Positions 7,054 through 18,308 of a stretch of DNA of 64,000 nt are shown piece by piece; the first letter of the stretch is position 1, and every line of letters starts with the position of its first letter. Under the pieces are notes generated by a model, which worked only from the letters and a program-made list of their open reading frames with translations, searched no databases and was not told where the DNA came from. This DNA is from Oceaniglobus indicus (GTDB lineage Bacteria; Pseudomonadota; Alphaproteobacteria; Rhodobacterales; Rhodobacteraceae). The DNA is taken from positions 62,001 to 126,000 of the forward strand of contig NZ_NMZM01000006.1 of assembly GCF_002751875.1 (NCBI RefSeq), read 5' to 3'. The position numbers and the translations under genes are program-made.

Positions 7054-7369
7054 CCGTCGCACGCCAACACGCCCAACCGCGCGACAGATCCCGGGTGCCG
7101 TGACGCGCCCCATCCCCCGCCCACGAAGCGCCCGCGATGTCGCTGTCGCAAGCGCATGGGCTGATGGTTTCACCCACGACGACCGGCGCATTTCGCACCC
7201 GATCACTGCACTTCGTTGACCGGGGTTAATGCGCCGGCGGAACGGCCCGGCAACAGTCGGACAAGAACGTGGCGACGGCGGCACCACACCGCGCGGTCGT
7301 GCCGGGCGGCGTGTTTTCTTGCGGGCATGGCCGGTTCCCGGATTGCAAACCAGTCAGAAGGAAAACCCC
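7054..7369. other. 316-base intergenic region holding an FNR-like box (7216-7229)
   Basis: No coding frame is convincing here. TTGAC-CGGG-GTTAA at 7216-7229 matches the Crp/Fnr half-site layout (TTGAC-N4-GTCAA) with one mismatch and lies about 147 bases upstream of the SDR start that leads the N-ATPase operon. A GC-rich hairpin CGGCAC/GTGCCG enclosing ACCGCGCGGT occurs at 7279-7304, with TTTT eight bases further on; it may end the DUF1127 transcript or fold in the leader of the SDR-ATPase mRNA. No clear sigma-70 promoter is seen. Confidence 0.4.
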
Positions 7370-9945
<2,576 letters not shown>

Positions 9946-9949
<4 letters not shown>

Positions 9950-10227
9950 CGGGCGACCGCGACAGACAGGACCGCATCGGGCGCGATGCGGCACGCAAGC
10001 AGGCGGCGCGCGACAACCCCGGCCCCAGCCCCCTGCGCGGCATCGGCGTGTTCGGGATGATCGGCTGGGCCGTCGCGGTGCCGACGGTGGCGGGGGCCTT
10101 CCTGGGCCTCTGGCTGAACCGCGTGGCGCCGCAGACTTTTTCGTGGACCATCGCGCTGATCCTTGGGGGTGCCGTGATCGGCGCGTTCCTCGCATGGCGC
10201 TGGATCGACAGGGAGAAAGACAAATGA
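9946..10227 (+). CDS. atpQ: N-ATPase accessory membrane protein AtpQ (AtpI-like)
   Basis: This 93-residue protein has a basic N-terminus (residues 1-30) and two hydrophobic helices (about 36-58 and 65-84) with a short loop, ending in charged residues. It resembles the AtpI/F0F1-assembly family and occupies the position of AtpQ in N-ATPase operons. The likely role is assembly of the c-ring or ion supply to it. Start and stop overlap atpC and atpR by 4 bases each. Identification rests on position as much as on sequence. Confidence 0.8.
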
Positions 10228-10511
10228 CCGACATCGACTGGACCCTGTTCGCCACCGGCGTGGCGTTCGGCGGCGTTGCCGCGGCGTTGTTCTTTGCCGG
10301 GCTGGGATGGGGGATGCGGCTGGCGCTGCGCGCGGCGCGGCCCATGGCCGTGCTGTTGCCCAGCGCGGCCCTGCGCATCGCGCTGTTGCTGGCGGCCGGC
10401 TGGTGGGTCGCCACCCTGGGCGCGGTTGCGGCGCTGGGATTCGCGCTGGCCTTTGTCGCCACGCGCACGATCCTGGTCGCGGTCCTGCGCCCGGCGAAAG
10501 GACGTGCGTGA
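10224..10511 (+). CDS. atpR: N-ATPase accessory membrane protein AtpR
   Basis: A 95-residue, strongly hydrophobic protein with about three membrane helices and small-residue-rich segments (FFAGLGWGMRLALRAARP, ALRIALLLAAGWWVA). It corresponds to AtpR, found only in N-ATPase operons between atpQ and atpB. Its conserved arginine within a membrane helix has been proposed in the literature to help c-ring assembly or ion handling. The ATG at 10224 overlaps the atpQ stop, and its own TGA overlaps the atpB ATG by one base. Confidence 0.82.
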   Translation: MTDIDWTLFATGVAFGGVAAALFFAGLGWGMRLALRAARPMAVLLPSAALRIALLLAAGWWVATLGAVAALGFALAFVATRTILVAVLRPAKGRA

Positions 10512-11197
10512 TGGAACTCAGCCCCGATGAAAGCATCGTCTTCCACATCGCCGGTTTCGGCGTGAACGCCACCATCGTGTTCACCTGGGCGGTCATGGCG
10601 ATCCTGACGATCGCGTCGATCCTGATCACCCGCAGTCTGAAGCCCGAGGTGCCGCCGGACCGCTGGCGCACCGTGCTGGAAACCATCGTGCTGACGATCC
10701 AGGGCCAGATCGACGAAATCAGCGCCCGCCCCGACCGCCGCCTGCTGCATTTCGCGGGCACGCTGTTCCTGTTCATCGTCACATCGAACCTGCTGATGAT
10801 CGTCCCCGGCTGGCGGTCGCCCACCGCGTCGCTTTCGACCACCGCCGCCCTTGCGCTGGCCGTGCTGGTCGCCGTTCCGCTGTTCGGGATCGGCGCGCGT
10901 GGCCTCGGCGGTTACCTGCACAGCTACCTCGAGCCGAACGTGATCATGCTGCCGTTCAATATCATCGGCGAGGCGTCGCGCGGCATCTCGCTGGCGATCC
11001 GGCTTTACGGCAACGTCATGAGCGGGGCGGTGATCGCGGCGATCCTGCTGGGCGTCGCACCGTTCTTCTTTCCCGTGGTGATGGACATGCTGGGCCTGCT
11101 GACCGGCGTCATCCAAGCCTACATCTTCGCCATCCTCGCCACCGTCTATATCTCATCGGCCACGGCCGTTCCCGACCCCGCACAGGAGCCATCATGA
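10511..11197 (+). CDS. atpB: N-type ATPase, F0 subunit a
   Basis: The 228-residue stator channel subunit has about five to six membrane segments. The essential arginine lies in ISLAIRLYGNVMSG, the conserved helix facing the c-ring, and the C-terminal helix contains VIQAYIFAILATVYIS. It provides the half-channels through which H+ or Na+ reaches the rotor ring. It is shorter than many housekeeping a subunits, as is usual in N-ATPases. Coupled by overlaps to atpR before it and atpE after it. Confidence 0.93.
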   Translation: MELSPDESIVFHIAGFGVNATIVFTWAVMAILTIASILITRSLKPEVPPDRWRTVLETIVLTIQGQIDEISARPDRRLLHFAGTLFLFIVTSNLLMIVPGWRSPTASLSTTAALALAVLVAVPLFGIGARGLGGYLHSYLEPNVIMLPFNIIGEASRGISLAIRLYGNVMSGAVIAAILLGVAPFFFPVVMDMLGLLTGVIQAYIFAILATVYISSATAVPDPAQEPS

Positions 11198-11478
11198 CCG
11201 ACCTCGCCATCATCGCCGCCATTTCCATCTTCACCGCCGGACTGACCGTGTCGTTCGGCGCGCTTGGCCCCGCACTGGGCGAAGGGCGCGCCGCTGCCCA
11301 GGCGCTGTCGTCCATCGCCCAGCAGCCCGACGCGGCCTCGACCCTGTCGCGCACCCTGTTCGTCAGCCTTGCGATGATCGAATCCACCGCGATCTATTGT
11401 TTCGTTGTCGCCATGATCCTGTTGTTCGCCAACCCGTTCTGGAACGCGGCGCTGGAAGCGGCGGCACAGGGCAGCTGA
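11194..11478 (+). CDS. atpE: N-type ATPase, F0 subunit c (rotor ring)
   Basis: This 94-residue hairpin of two membrane helices has the polar loop AQQPDAA between them. The ion-binding segment in helix 2 is MIESTAIYCF: Glu63, Ser64, Thr65 and Tyr68 line up with the ligands of Na+-binding c subunits such as that of Ilyobacter. In helix 1, Glu30 (GPALGEGRAA) sits where Ilyobacter has its ligand Gln. The site therefore has two carboxylates, a pattern that does not by itself settle H+ versus Na+ specificity; one N-ATPase ring (Burkholderia pseudomallei) was reported to be proton-coupled. It overlaps atpB by 4 bases. Confidence 0.95.
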   Translation: MTDLAIIAAISIFTAGLTVSFGALGPALGEGRAAAQALSSIAQQPDAASTLSRTLFVSLAMIESTAIYCFVVAMILLFANPFWNAALEAAAQGS

Positions 11479-11479
11479 C

Positions 11480-12238
11480 ATGTCCATCGACTGGATCACC
11501 GTCGCCGCGCAACTGGTCAACTTTCTGGTGTTGGTCTGGCTGTTGAAGCGGTTTCTCTACGGGCCGATCCTGGCGGGGATCGACGCCCGCGAAGCTGCCA
11601 TCGCCGCCCGCATGGGCGAAGCCGCCCGGATCCGCGAGGCGGCGAAGGCGGCCGAGTCCGAACACCGCGCCGAAGCCGCCCGCCTGAAAGAGGGCCGCGA
11701 GGGCGCGCTGGCGCAGGTGCGCCGCGAGGCCGAGGCCGAGCGCGATGCCCTGCTGGCCGAAGCACGTGACCGGATCGCCCGCGAACAGGCCACCCGCGCG
11801 GCCGAGCGCGAGAACGAGGCGCGTCGCTATGCGCAGGATCTGCACCACAAGGGCGCCACGGCGTTGATCGCGCTGCTGCGCAAGGCGCTGGACGATCTTG
11901 CCGGCGAAACGCTGGAGGAACGGATCGTCGCGCGCGCCCTGTCGCGCCTGCCGCGGATGACGGGCGATCTGCGCGATGCGGCGGGCGACAGCCGCGATGC
12001 GGTGGTGACGACGCAGCGTGCGTTGTCCGACGACCTGCGGTCGCGCATCGGCGATGCGGTCGCCGGGGCGCTGCCCGGCACCCAGGTCCGCTTCACGACC
12101 GACGAAACGCTTTCGCCGGGCCTGTCGCTGCGTCTTGGCGGCGCGCAACTGGGCTGGACCGTCGACGGCTATGTCGACGGGTTGCAGGACATGCTGGACG
12201 ACGCAAGCACGCGCAGGGGGCACTCCGATGCCGCATGA
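11480..12238 (+). CDS. atpF: N-type ATPase, elongated subunit b (b plus delta-like region)
   Basis: The 252-residue peripheral-stalk subunit has one N-terminal membrane helix (about residues 6-24) and a long alanine-, arginine- and glutamate-rich coiled coil (about 35-130). A C-terminal region (about 140-245) resembles the delta subunit, with [11 protein letters not shown] and a late [12 protein letters not shown]. No separate delta gene is present in the operon, so the extended b subunit probably takes over the delta role, as known for N-ATPases. It starts 1 base after atpE and overlaps atpA by 11 bases. Confidence 0.88.
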   Translation: MSIDWITVAAQLVNFLVLVWLLKRFLYGPILAGIDAREAAIAARMGEAARIREAAKAAESEHRAEAARLKEGREGALAQVRREAEAERDALLAEARDRIAREQATRAAERENEARRYAQDLHHKGATALIALLRKALDDLAGETLEERIVARALSRLPRMTGDLRDAAGDSRDAVVTTQRALSDDLRSRIGDAVAGALPGTQVRFTTDETLSPGLSLRLGGAQLGWTVDGYVDGLQDMLDDASTRRGHSDAA

Positions 12239-13742
12239 CACCACGGATGATCTGCTTCAGGCGCTGCTCGACGCGCCCGCGCCTGAACCGCACCTGCACG
12301 AGATCGGGACGGTCACGGAAATCGGTGACGGCATCGCCATTGTCACCGGCCTTGCCCGCGCCCTGCTGGACGAGGTGCTGGAATTCGGCGGTGGCCTCGT
12401 CGGTATCGTCTTCGACCTTGAGGCCGACCGCTTGGGCGTGGTCCTGCTGGGCCCCTCGGGCGCGGTGGTGCCCGGATCGGACGTGCGGCGCACCGGCCGT
12501 GTCGTCAGCGTGCCGGTGGGCGCGGCCATGCTGGGCCGGGTTGTCGATGCGCTGGGACGGCCCCGTGACGGCGGCGATCCCCCCGCGACGGACCGCTTGC
12601 GCCCCATCGAAACCGACGCGCCCGGCATCCTGGATCGCGCGCCCGTGACTCGACCCCTGGCCACCGGGCTGAAGGCCGTGGACGCCGCGGTGCCGGTGGG
12701 CATGGGCCAGCGCGAACTGATCGTCGGCGACCGGCAGACCGGCAAGACCTCGATCGCGGTCGATGCCATCCTGAACCAGCGCGGCACCGGTGTTCTGTGC
12801 ATCTATTGCGCCATCGGCCAGCGCGGCGATGCCGTCGCCAAGGTGATCGGCGCGCTGCACGACGGTGGCGCCATGGATCACACCATCGTCGTGACCGCCG
12901 GCGACGAAGAGGCCCCCGGCCTGTCGTGGGTCGCGCCCTATGCCGCCATGACCATGGCCGAGGCGCTGGCCGCCACGGGGCGCGATGTTCTGATCGTGTT
13001 CGACGACCTGACCCACCATGCCCATTCCTATCGCGAGCTGTCGCTGCTGCTGCGCCGACCGCCGGGTCGCGAGGCGTTTCCCGGCGACATCTTCTATGTC
13101 CACGCCCGCCTGCTGGAACGTGCCGGCCAGTTCGCGCCGCGCATCGGCGGCGGGTCGATCACCGCGCTGCCGGTGGTCGAAACCCAGGCCGAGAACCTGT
13201 CGGCCTATATCCCCACCAACCTGATCTCGATCACCGACGGACAGATCTACCTGTCGCCGCGCCTGGTGCGGCGCAACCAGTTTCCCGCCGTCGATCTGGG
13301 CGTGTCGGTCAGCCGGGTGGGCGGCAAGGCCCAGGCCCCTGCCCTGCGCGACGTGGCGGGCAACCTGCGCGTGACCCTGTCGCAGTTCGAAGAGCTGGAA
13401 GAATTCGCCCGCTTCGGCACACGGCTGGACGACGCGACCCAACGAAACCTGACGCGCGGCGCGGCGGTGCGCGGTGCGCTGCGCCAGCCCGAGCGTGACC
13501 CGATGCCGGCCGATGAACAGCTTGCCATCCTCATCGCGGCGATCGAGGGCCTGTTCGACGCCATGGACGAGGCCACGACCGCAACGGGCGCGGCCGCCGT
13601 GCGCGCCGCCGTCCGTCACGACAACGGCGAGACGGCGGCGCTGATCGGCTCGGGCCGGCGCATGACACCCGATGACCGCGCGCGGATCGCCGGTCTGGCC
13701 CGCGACGCGCTGAGCGAGGTCGGCCATGGCCCAGACGCTTGA
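12228..13742 (+). CDS. atpA: N-type ATPase, F1 subunit alpha
   Basis: The 504-residue non-catalytic nucleotide-binding subunit has the Walker [13 protein letters not shown], the conserved [16 protein letters not shown], and [18 protein letters not shown]. The start is the ATG at 12228, which has an AGGGGG ribosome site and lies inside the end of atpF; longer in-frame extensions read only shadow sequence of atpF. Its last 17 bases overlap the start of atpG. Length and motifs are complete, so the ATPase appears functional. Confidence 0.95.
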   Translation: MPHDTTDDLLQALLDAPAPEPHLHEIGTVTEIGDGIAIVTGLARALLDEVLEFGGGLVGIVFDLEADRLGVVLLGPSGAVVPGSDVRRTGRVVSVPVGAAMLGRVVDALGRPRDGGDPPATDRLRPIETDAPGILDRAPVTRPLATGLKAVDAAVPVGMGQRELIVGDRQTGKTSIAVDAILNQRGTGVLCIYCAIGQRGDAVAKVIGALHDGGAMDHTIVVTAGDEEAPGLSWVAPYAAMTMAEALAATGRDVLIVFDDLTHHAHSYRELSLLLRRPPGREAFPGDIFYVHARLLERAGQFAPRIGGGSITALPVVETQAENLSAYIPTNLISITDGQIYLSPRLVRRNQFPAVDLGVSVSRVGGKAQAPALRDVAGNLRVTLSQFEELEEFARFGTRLDDATQRNLTRGAAVRGALRQPERDPMPADEQLAILIAAIEGLFDAMDEATTATGAAAVRAAVRHDNGETAALIGSGRRMTPDDRARIAGLARDALSEVGHGPDA

Positions 13743-14628
13743 ACGCCTGACGCGCCAGACCGACACGATGCAAAGCATCCGCGGGATCGTGCGCACGATG
13801 AAGACGATGTCGGCGATCAACGCCGCGCCCTACGAACAGGCGGCCCGCGCCATCGAGGCGTGGCACCATACCGTGCTTGACGGGCTGCATGCCTTCATCA
13901 CGGTGAACGGCGCACTCAGCCAGGCATCGGCGAACAAGGGCCGCGGGATCCTTGTCGTGATGGGGTCCGATCACGGGCTGTGCGGCAACTATAACGAAAT
14001 CGTGGCGGTTGAGGCGCGCAGGCACGCCGCCGCCGACACCCGCATCCTGTGCGTCGGCGCCCAGATGCGCGATGCGCTTGGCGGCGAGGGCATGACGCCC
14101 GAGGCAACCCTTCTGCCCCCCGCCAATGCGGACGGGCTGAACCGACTGGCGGGCGAGTTGGTGACCCGCCTGGAAGCGATGCGCGCAGCCGACACCGGCG
14201 GAGACCCCGCCATCGCGCTGGTCTTTACCCAGCGCGCAGATCACGGACAGCAGCGCGCGGTCTGTCGACCGCTGTTGCCGCTGGATGCCGCCCTGCTGGA
14301 GGATCTTGCCGCGCGCCGGTGGCAATCGCGCAGCCTGCCAAGTGCGCCGATGCCCGCGCCCGAACTGCTGGCCGTGCTGATCCGCAACCTGATCCATGCC
14401 ACGATCTATCGCGCGTCGGCCGAGGCGCTGCTGACCGAGAATGCCGCCCGCCTGGCGCGGATGCAGCAGGCCGAGCAATCGGTGGACGACCGGCTTGACG
14501 ATCTTCAGGCGGAAACCCGCACCGTGCGCCAGGACGAGATCACGACCGAACTTCTGGACGTGATCGTGGGCTTCGAGGCGCTGAAGGATCGTGACCGAAA
14601 ACGGAAACGAAAACAGCCAAGTGTATAG
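13726..14628 (+). CDS. atpG: N-type ATPase, F1 subunit gamma
   Basis: The 300-residue central-stalk subunit has an N-terminal coiled-coil helix ([20 protein letters not shown]), a Rossmann-like middle region ([17 protein letters not shown]) and a C-terminal helix (residues about 225-290) ending [15 protein letters not shown]. The C-terminal tail is highly basic ([12 protein letters not shown]). It transmits rotation between the c-ring and the alpha-beta hexamer. It is the last N-ATPase structural gene and is followed after 12 bases by the CBS-domain gene. Confidence 0.9.
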   Translation: MAQTLERLTRQTDTMQSIRGIVRTMKTMSAINAAPYEQAARAIEAWHHTVLDGLHAFITVNGALSQASANKGRGILVVMGSDHGLCGNYNEIVAVEARRHAAADTRILCVGAQMRDALGGEGMTPEATLLPPANADGLNRLAGELVTRLEAMRAADTGGDPAIALVFTQRADHGQQRAVCRPLLPLDAALLEDLAARRWQSRSLPSAPMPAPELLAVLIRNLIHATIYRASAEALLTENAARLARMQQAEQSVDDRLDDLQAETRTVRQDEITTELLDVIVGFEALKDRDRKRKRKQPSV

Positions 14629-14640
14629 GGGAACAAATCC

Positions 14641-15057
14641 ATGCGGGTGCGACAGGTGATGCGCGCGCGGGTATCGGTTGCCACACCGGCAACGTCGATC
14701 CATGCCGTGGCCGCGCTGTTGAAGGACCGGGACATCGGCATGGTGCCGGTGATGGACAACGGACGCCCCGTCGGTGTCGTCACCGACCGCGATCTGACGA
14801 TCCGGCTGTTGACCGAAACCGGTTGGTCGGCCGATGGCCCGGTCAGCCGCATCATGACCCCCCACGTGCACAGCTGCGGCCCCGATGTCGATGTTGTCGA
14901 AGCGGCGCGGCTGATGGGCGAATACCAGGTCAGGCGGCTGGTGGTCTGCGATTCCGACGGAACGCTTGTCGGCATCGTGTCGCTTGGCGATATCGCGCGC
15001 GACGCAAGCGAGGAACTGGCCGGTCAGGCCCTGGGCGAGATCGTCGAATACCGCTAG
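14641..15057 (+). CDS. CBS-domain-pair protein
   Basis: This 138-residue protein consists of two tandem CBS motifs (about residues 5-60 and 70-130), each with the DRD/GDIARD-type nucleotide-contact end (VGVVTDRDLTIRLL, VGIVSLGDIARDAS). Such stand-alone pairs bind adenosine nucleotides and act as energy sensors. Placement 12 bases after atpG suggests it reports adenylate charge to, or modulates, the N-ATPase, an inference. AGGGGAAC precedes the start. Its TAG stop shares the palindrome CTAG with the stop of the convergent Crp-family gene. Confidence 0.9.
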   Translation: MRVRQVMRARVSVATPATSIHAVAALLKDRDIGMVPVMDNGRPVGVVTDRDLTIRLLTETGWSADGPVSRIMTPHVHSCGPDVDVVEAARLMGEYQVRRLVVCDSDGTLVGIVSLGDIARDASEELAGQALGEIVEYR

Positions 15058-15821
15058 GAGGCCACCGGCGGACAGGGCGCGCGCATCAGGATCTCGTCGC
15101 GCAGGATCGCCATGTCGACCCCGGCAAGATCCGCCAGCGCACCGGTATCGCTCAGCCGGATGGATCGGCGGTCGGGATAGGCGATCACGCCGGCCCGTTC
15201 GAAACGCCGCAGGGTCCGGCAGACATGCACGTTGGTCAACCCGGTGAATTCGCCCAGCTTCTGCTGGGTGATGGGGAAATCGAACGTCGTGCCGGCGGTC
15301 CGTCCGACGTATTCAAGCCGGACGAACAATTCCAGCAGGGCATAGGCAAGGCGGTTGGCGGCATTGCCATGGCCAAGACGCAACAGCAACTCGGACGTGC
15401 GCGACTGGGTCGTCAGGATCGCCGCGGCCATGATTTCACGCAGACGCGCCAGGGCGGGCGACGGCCCGTTCGCCGTGGCCGGATGGATCAGGATGTATTC
15501 GACGTCATCCAGCGCCTCGACCGTGCAGGCCGCGACGGGCACGATCTGCGTGCCGATCAGGGCAAAATCCTCGGGCAGCATGATGTCGATGATCTGCGTA
15601 TCGCCATGGGGCAGGCTTTTCGACAGGCCGATCCACCCTTCGAGCAGCAGCATCGAATGATCGGCGAAATCGCCCTCGTGACTCAGGATCGTGCCTCGCG
15701 GATCCCTCTGCACACGCATTCCGGGACAGCCCAGCAGAAGCGAGCGGAACTCGGATCGTCGAATGTCGGGCATCGTGGCGGTGGCGGTTCGAAATGTCAT
15801 CGCAAAAGGCCTTTTGGTCAA
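15054..15821 (-). CDS. Crp/Fnr-family regulator with atypical recognition helix
   Basis: This is a 255-residue regulator with a cyclic-nucleotide-binding-like N-terminal domain and a C-terminal winged helix. The recognition helix LTNVHVCRTLRRFERAG lacks the E-x-x-S-R pattern of FNR and DNR proteins, so it probably binds a different site. No FNR-type cysteine cluster is seen. The first in-frame ATG is used; internal starts at residues 8 or 17 are also possible. It is convergent with, and overlaps by 4 bases, the CBS gene of the ATPase operon. An FNR-type box lies about 170 bases upstream, so it may itself be under FNR control. Confidence 0.85.
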   Translation of the reverse strand: MTKRPFAMTFRTATATMPDIRRSEFRSLLLGCPGMRVQRDPRGTILSHEGDFADHSMLLLEGWIGLSKSLPHGDTQIIDIMLPEDFALIGTQIVPVAACTVEALDDVEYILIHPATANGPSPALARLREIMAAAILTTQSRTSELLLRLGHGNAANRLAYALLELFVRLEYVGRTAGTTFDFPITQQKLGEFTGLTNVHVCRTLRRFERAGVIAYPDRRSIRLSDTGALADLAGVDMAILRDEILMRAPCPPVAS

Positions 15822-15986
15822 ATGGACAAGCCGAGCGGTGCCCGCGGCCGCTTTGGTGCACTGCGCCGCACGCGCGGGCGCAACCGTTCGCCGCGTGGCC
15901 CCATCGCGGCGGGGCGCGTCGCGGTCGATCCCCGAGCCTCAACCACCCGGACAGGGCCACATTACCCCCGGCGGAAGCGTCACGCC

Positions 15987-16000
15987 TTGAGCAAGATCAA
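15987..16000. promoter_or_regulatory. FNR-type box TTGAG-N4-ATCAA
   Basis: TTGAGCAAGATCAA matches the FNR consensus TTGAT-N4-ATCAA at 9 of 10 defined bases. It lies in the 265-base gap between ubiX (which ends here) and the start of the Crp-family gene at 15821, so it can only serve the latter, with a long leader. Nothing else is recognisable in this gap. Confidence 0.5.
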
Positions 16001-16086
16001 ATCTGTCGCCCCGTGGCCGAAAACAGCCGGGTGCGCCAACATAGGCCATTGGCACGACAACAGCCACCGGCCGGGACACGCCGTGC

Positions 16087-16665
16087 TTACGGCACCGGCG
16101 GATCGGTCCATTGACTTGCCACCGGCGGCGCGACCCCAAGGACGTCGATCGCCCGGGCGGCGATCTGATCGACGATCTCGGCCAGGCTCTGCGGGTTCAG
16201 ATAGAAGGCCGGAACCGGTGGCAACAGGATCGCGCCCATTTCGGTGGCGGCCGTCATGTTGCGCAGATGCGCAAGGGTCAGAGGCGCCTCGCGCGTCAGC
16301 AGGACCAGGCGGCGGCGTTCCTTCAGTTGCACGCTGGCGGCGCGGGTCAACAGGTTGTCGTCCAGCCCATGGGCGATCGCCGCAAGAGAGCGCATGGAAC
16401 ACGGCGCCACGATCATGCCCGCCACCGGAACCGACCCCGAGGCGATGCTTGCGCCGATATCGGCGATGCCATGGAGGCGCGTCGCGTAGCCGCGCAATTC
16501 GTCCTGCGCGGTGGCGCCACATTCCGTGCGCAACGTGCGTTCTGCCGCCGCGCTGATCACAAGGTCGATCTGGACGCCCAGCGCGGCCAGTTGGCGCGCG
16601 CAGGACAGGCCCAGCCCGGCGCCAGACGCGCCCGCGATCCCCAGGATGACCCGCGGCGCCGTCAT
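16087..16665 (-). CDS. ubiX: UbiX-type flavin prenyltransferase
   Basis: This 192-residue flavoprotein of the UbiX/Pad1 family begins with the dinucleotide-type loop LGIAGASGAGLGL and contains the conserved MIVAPCSMRSLAAIAHGLDDNL (segments read separately) and RRRLVLLTREAPLTLAHLRNM. UbiX makes prenylated FMN, the cofactor of UbiD decarboxylases. The start at 16665 overlaps the ubiD stop as ATGA, so cofactor maker and user are translationally coupled. The adjoining anaerobic ubiquinone genes suggest the pair serves ubiquinone synthesis. Confidence 0.92.
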   Translation of the reverse strand: MTAPRVILGIAGASGAGLGLSCARQLAALGVQIDLVISAAAERTLRTECGATAQDELRGYATRLHGIADIGASIASGSVPVAGMIVAPCSMRSLAAIAHGLDDNLLTRAASVQLKERRRLVLLTREAPLTLAHLRNMTAATEMGAILLPPVPAFYLNPQSLAEIVDQIAARAIDVLGVAPPVASQWTDPPVP

Positions 16666-18170
16666 GGTTGCCGCCCGGGCATGACGCGCGACAGCAGGTC
16701 GGCGGCGAATGCGGCATCCGCCGGCGCGGTCTGCATCACCTCGCCCCATTCGCGCGAGGTTTCGCTGTCGATCTTGACGGTTGCGTCGATCCCCATCTTT
16801 CCGGCCAGCCCGGCCTGGGGCGAGGCAAAGTCCAGGTAATCCATCGGTGTGTTCTCCAGCATCATGACGTCGCGCGACGGGTCCATCCGCGTGGCCAGCG
16901 CCCAGGCGATATCGTCCCAGTTCGACGGGTCCAGGTCGGCATCCACCACGATGATCATCTTGGTATAGCTGAACTGCGGCAGCATCCCCCACAGCCCCAT
17001 CATCACGCGCCGGGCCTGACCGGGATAGCGTTTGTCGATGCTGATCACCGCAATCCGATATGAGCAGGCGGCAGGCGGCAGCCACAGATCGCGGATTTCG
17101 GGGATCTGGGCGCGGATCGTCGGAAGCGCCAGCCGGTTGAAGACCTCGCCAATGATCGCAGGCTCGTCCGGCGGGCGCCCGGTGTAGGTGGACAGGTAAA
17201 GGGGCTTGCGCCGGTGCGTGATCGCGGTGACCTGCATCACCGGGAAACGCTCGGCCCGGTTGTAATAGCCGGTGTGATCGCCGAACGGCCCCTCGGGCGC
17301 CAGTTCGGTGGGCGACACCATGCCCTCCAGCACGATTTCGGCATCGGCCGGCACCATCAGGTCGACGGTTTTTGCAGGCACCAGCCGGGGGCGGGCGTTG
17401 TTCAGCGCGCCCGCAAAGCTCAGCTCGGACACGGTTTCTGGCAACGGCAGCGCGGCCGACAGCAAGGTTGCGGGGTCGCAACCCAGCACGATGGCAACAG
17501 GCATGGCGTTGCCGTGCCGCGCCCAACCGCGGTGGTGGGCGGCACCGCCGCGGTGCGGCAACCAGCGCAGGATGATCTTGTCGCGTGCGATGACCTGGGC
17601 GCGATAGACACCTGCGTTATAGCGGTTGATCTCGGCCCGCCCCGATCCGTGCGGCCGGGTCACCACCACCGGCCAGGTGATCAGCGGGCCGGCGTCGCCC
17701 GGCCAATGTGTCTGCACCGGCAGCGCACCCAGATCGATCTGCGTGCCCGCTGAAACCTGTTCGTGCACCGGCGCGGCCGACACGATCCGGGGCCGCGTGG
17801 CCAATGCCGCCTTCAGCATCGGCCAGCGCGACAGCGCATCGCGCAGCCCGTCGGGCGGCGCCGGTGCGCGCAATGCCGCAAGGAACGTGCCGAGATCGTC
17901 CAGACCGTCACAGGCGATGCCAAGGCCCGCCGCAACCCGGCCCGGCGTGCCGAACAGATTGGTGATGACGGGAATATCCGCAACCTTGCCGCAATCCAGC
18001 ACCGGACGGTCGAACCGCAGGACCGGGCCGCCACGCTCAAGCACGGCGCGATGCACGGCCGTCATCCGGTGCCGGGTCGGGACAGGCTCGGAAATGCCCG
18101 CAAGCTGGTCGGTCCGGCCGCACCAATCAAGAAAACTGCGCAGGCTGGGAAACGAAGGTAAAACGCGCAC
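16662..18170 (-). CDS. ubiD: UbiD-family prenyl-FMN-dependent decarboxylase
   Basis: This 502-residue enzyme has the conserved UbiD block ELAPEGPFGDHTGYYN, which supplies catalytic acidic residues, and INRYNAGVYRAQV in the cofactor-binding half. It would decarboxylate 3-polyprenyl-4-hydroxybenzoate in ubiquinone synthesis. I choose the GTG at 18170, preceded by AGGA with 6-base spacing, over the TTG six bases upstream. A perfect FNR-like palindrome lies 57-70 bases upstream. Other UbiD substrates (aromatic acids) cannot be excluded, but the divergent ubiTUV genes support the ubiquinone role, perhaps as an anaerobic decarboxylase. Confidence 0.88.
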   Translation of the reverse strand: MRVLPSFPSLRSFLDWCGRTDQLAGISEPVPTRHRMTAVHRAVLERGGPVLRFDRPVLDCGKVADIPVITNLFGTPGRVAAGLGIACDGLDDLGTFLAALRAPAPPDGLRDALSRWPMLKAALATRPRIVSAAPVHEQVSAGTQIDLGALPVQTHWPGDAGPLITWPVVVTRPHGSGRAEINRYNAGVYRAQVIARDKIILRWLPHRGGAAHHRGWARHGNAMPVAIVLGCDPATLLSAALPLPETVSELSFAGALNNARPRLVPAKTVDLMVPADAEIVLEGMVSPTELAPEGPFGDHTGYYNRAERFPVMQVTAITHRRKPLYLSTYTGRPPDEPAIIGEVFNRLALPTIRAQIPEIRDLWLPPAACSYRIAVISIDKRYPGQARRVMMGLWGMLPQFSYTKMIIVVDADLDPSNWDDIAWALATRMDPSRDVMMLENTPMDYLDFASPQAGLAGKMGIDATVKIDSETSREWGEVMQTAPADAAFAADLLSRVMPGRQP

Positions 18171-18222
18171 GGGCAATCCTGTCAGGCAAACTGGTCTGCA
18201 CGTATCAGCAATGAATCCGGCT

Positions 18223-18244
18223 GAAATTGACGATCGTCAATTTC
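18223..18244. promoter_or_regulatory. Perfect 22-base palindrome with FNR/DNR-type core TTGAC-N4-GTCAA
   Basis: The dyad is centred between 18233 and 18234, and the 11-base arms are exact reverse complements (left arm GAAATTGACGA). The core TTGACGATCGTCAA fits the Crp/Fnr layout. It lies between the divergent ubiD (start 18170) and ubiT (start 18309). If it sits at -41.5, transcription would begin near 18275 for ubiT and near 18192 for ubiD, leaving sensible leaders of about 34 and 22 bases. One site could therefore activate both operons. Confidence 0.75.
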
Positions 18245-18308
18245 ATTTGCCAAACCGGGGCCTAAGACGGTGGCAATCGTTCGGACGACCGCTGAAGGAA
18301 CCTGCCAA

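Noticed and set aside
7279-7320. Intrinsic terminator after the DUF1127 gene
   Set aside because: The hairpin is real, but the T-run is eight bases from the stem and the distance from the stop is over 220 bases, so I mention it only within the intergenic description.
18270-18308. Upstream GTG start for ubiT at 18270
   Set aside because: No ribosome site, and it would lie at or before the transcript start predicted from the FNR-type palindrome. The GTG at 18309 has AAGGAA at ideal spacing.
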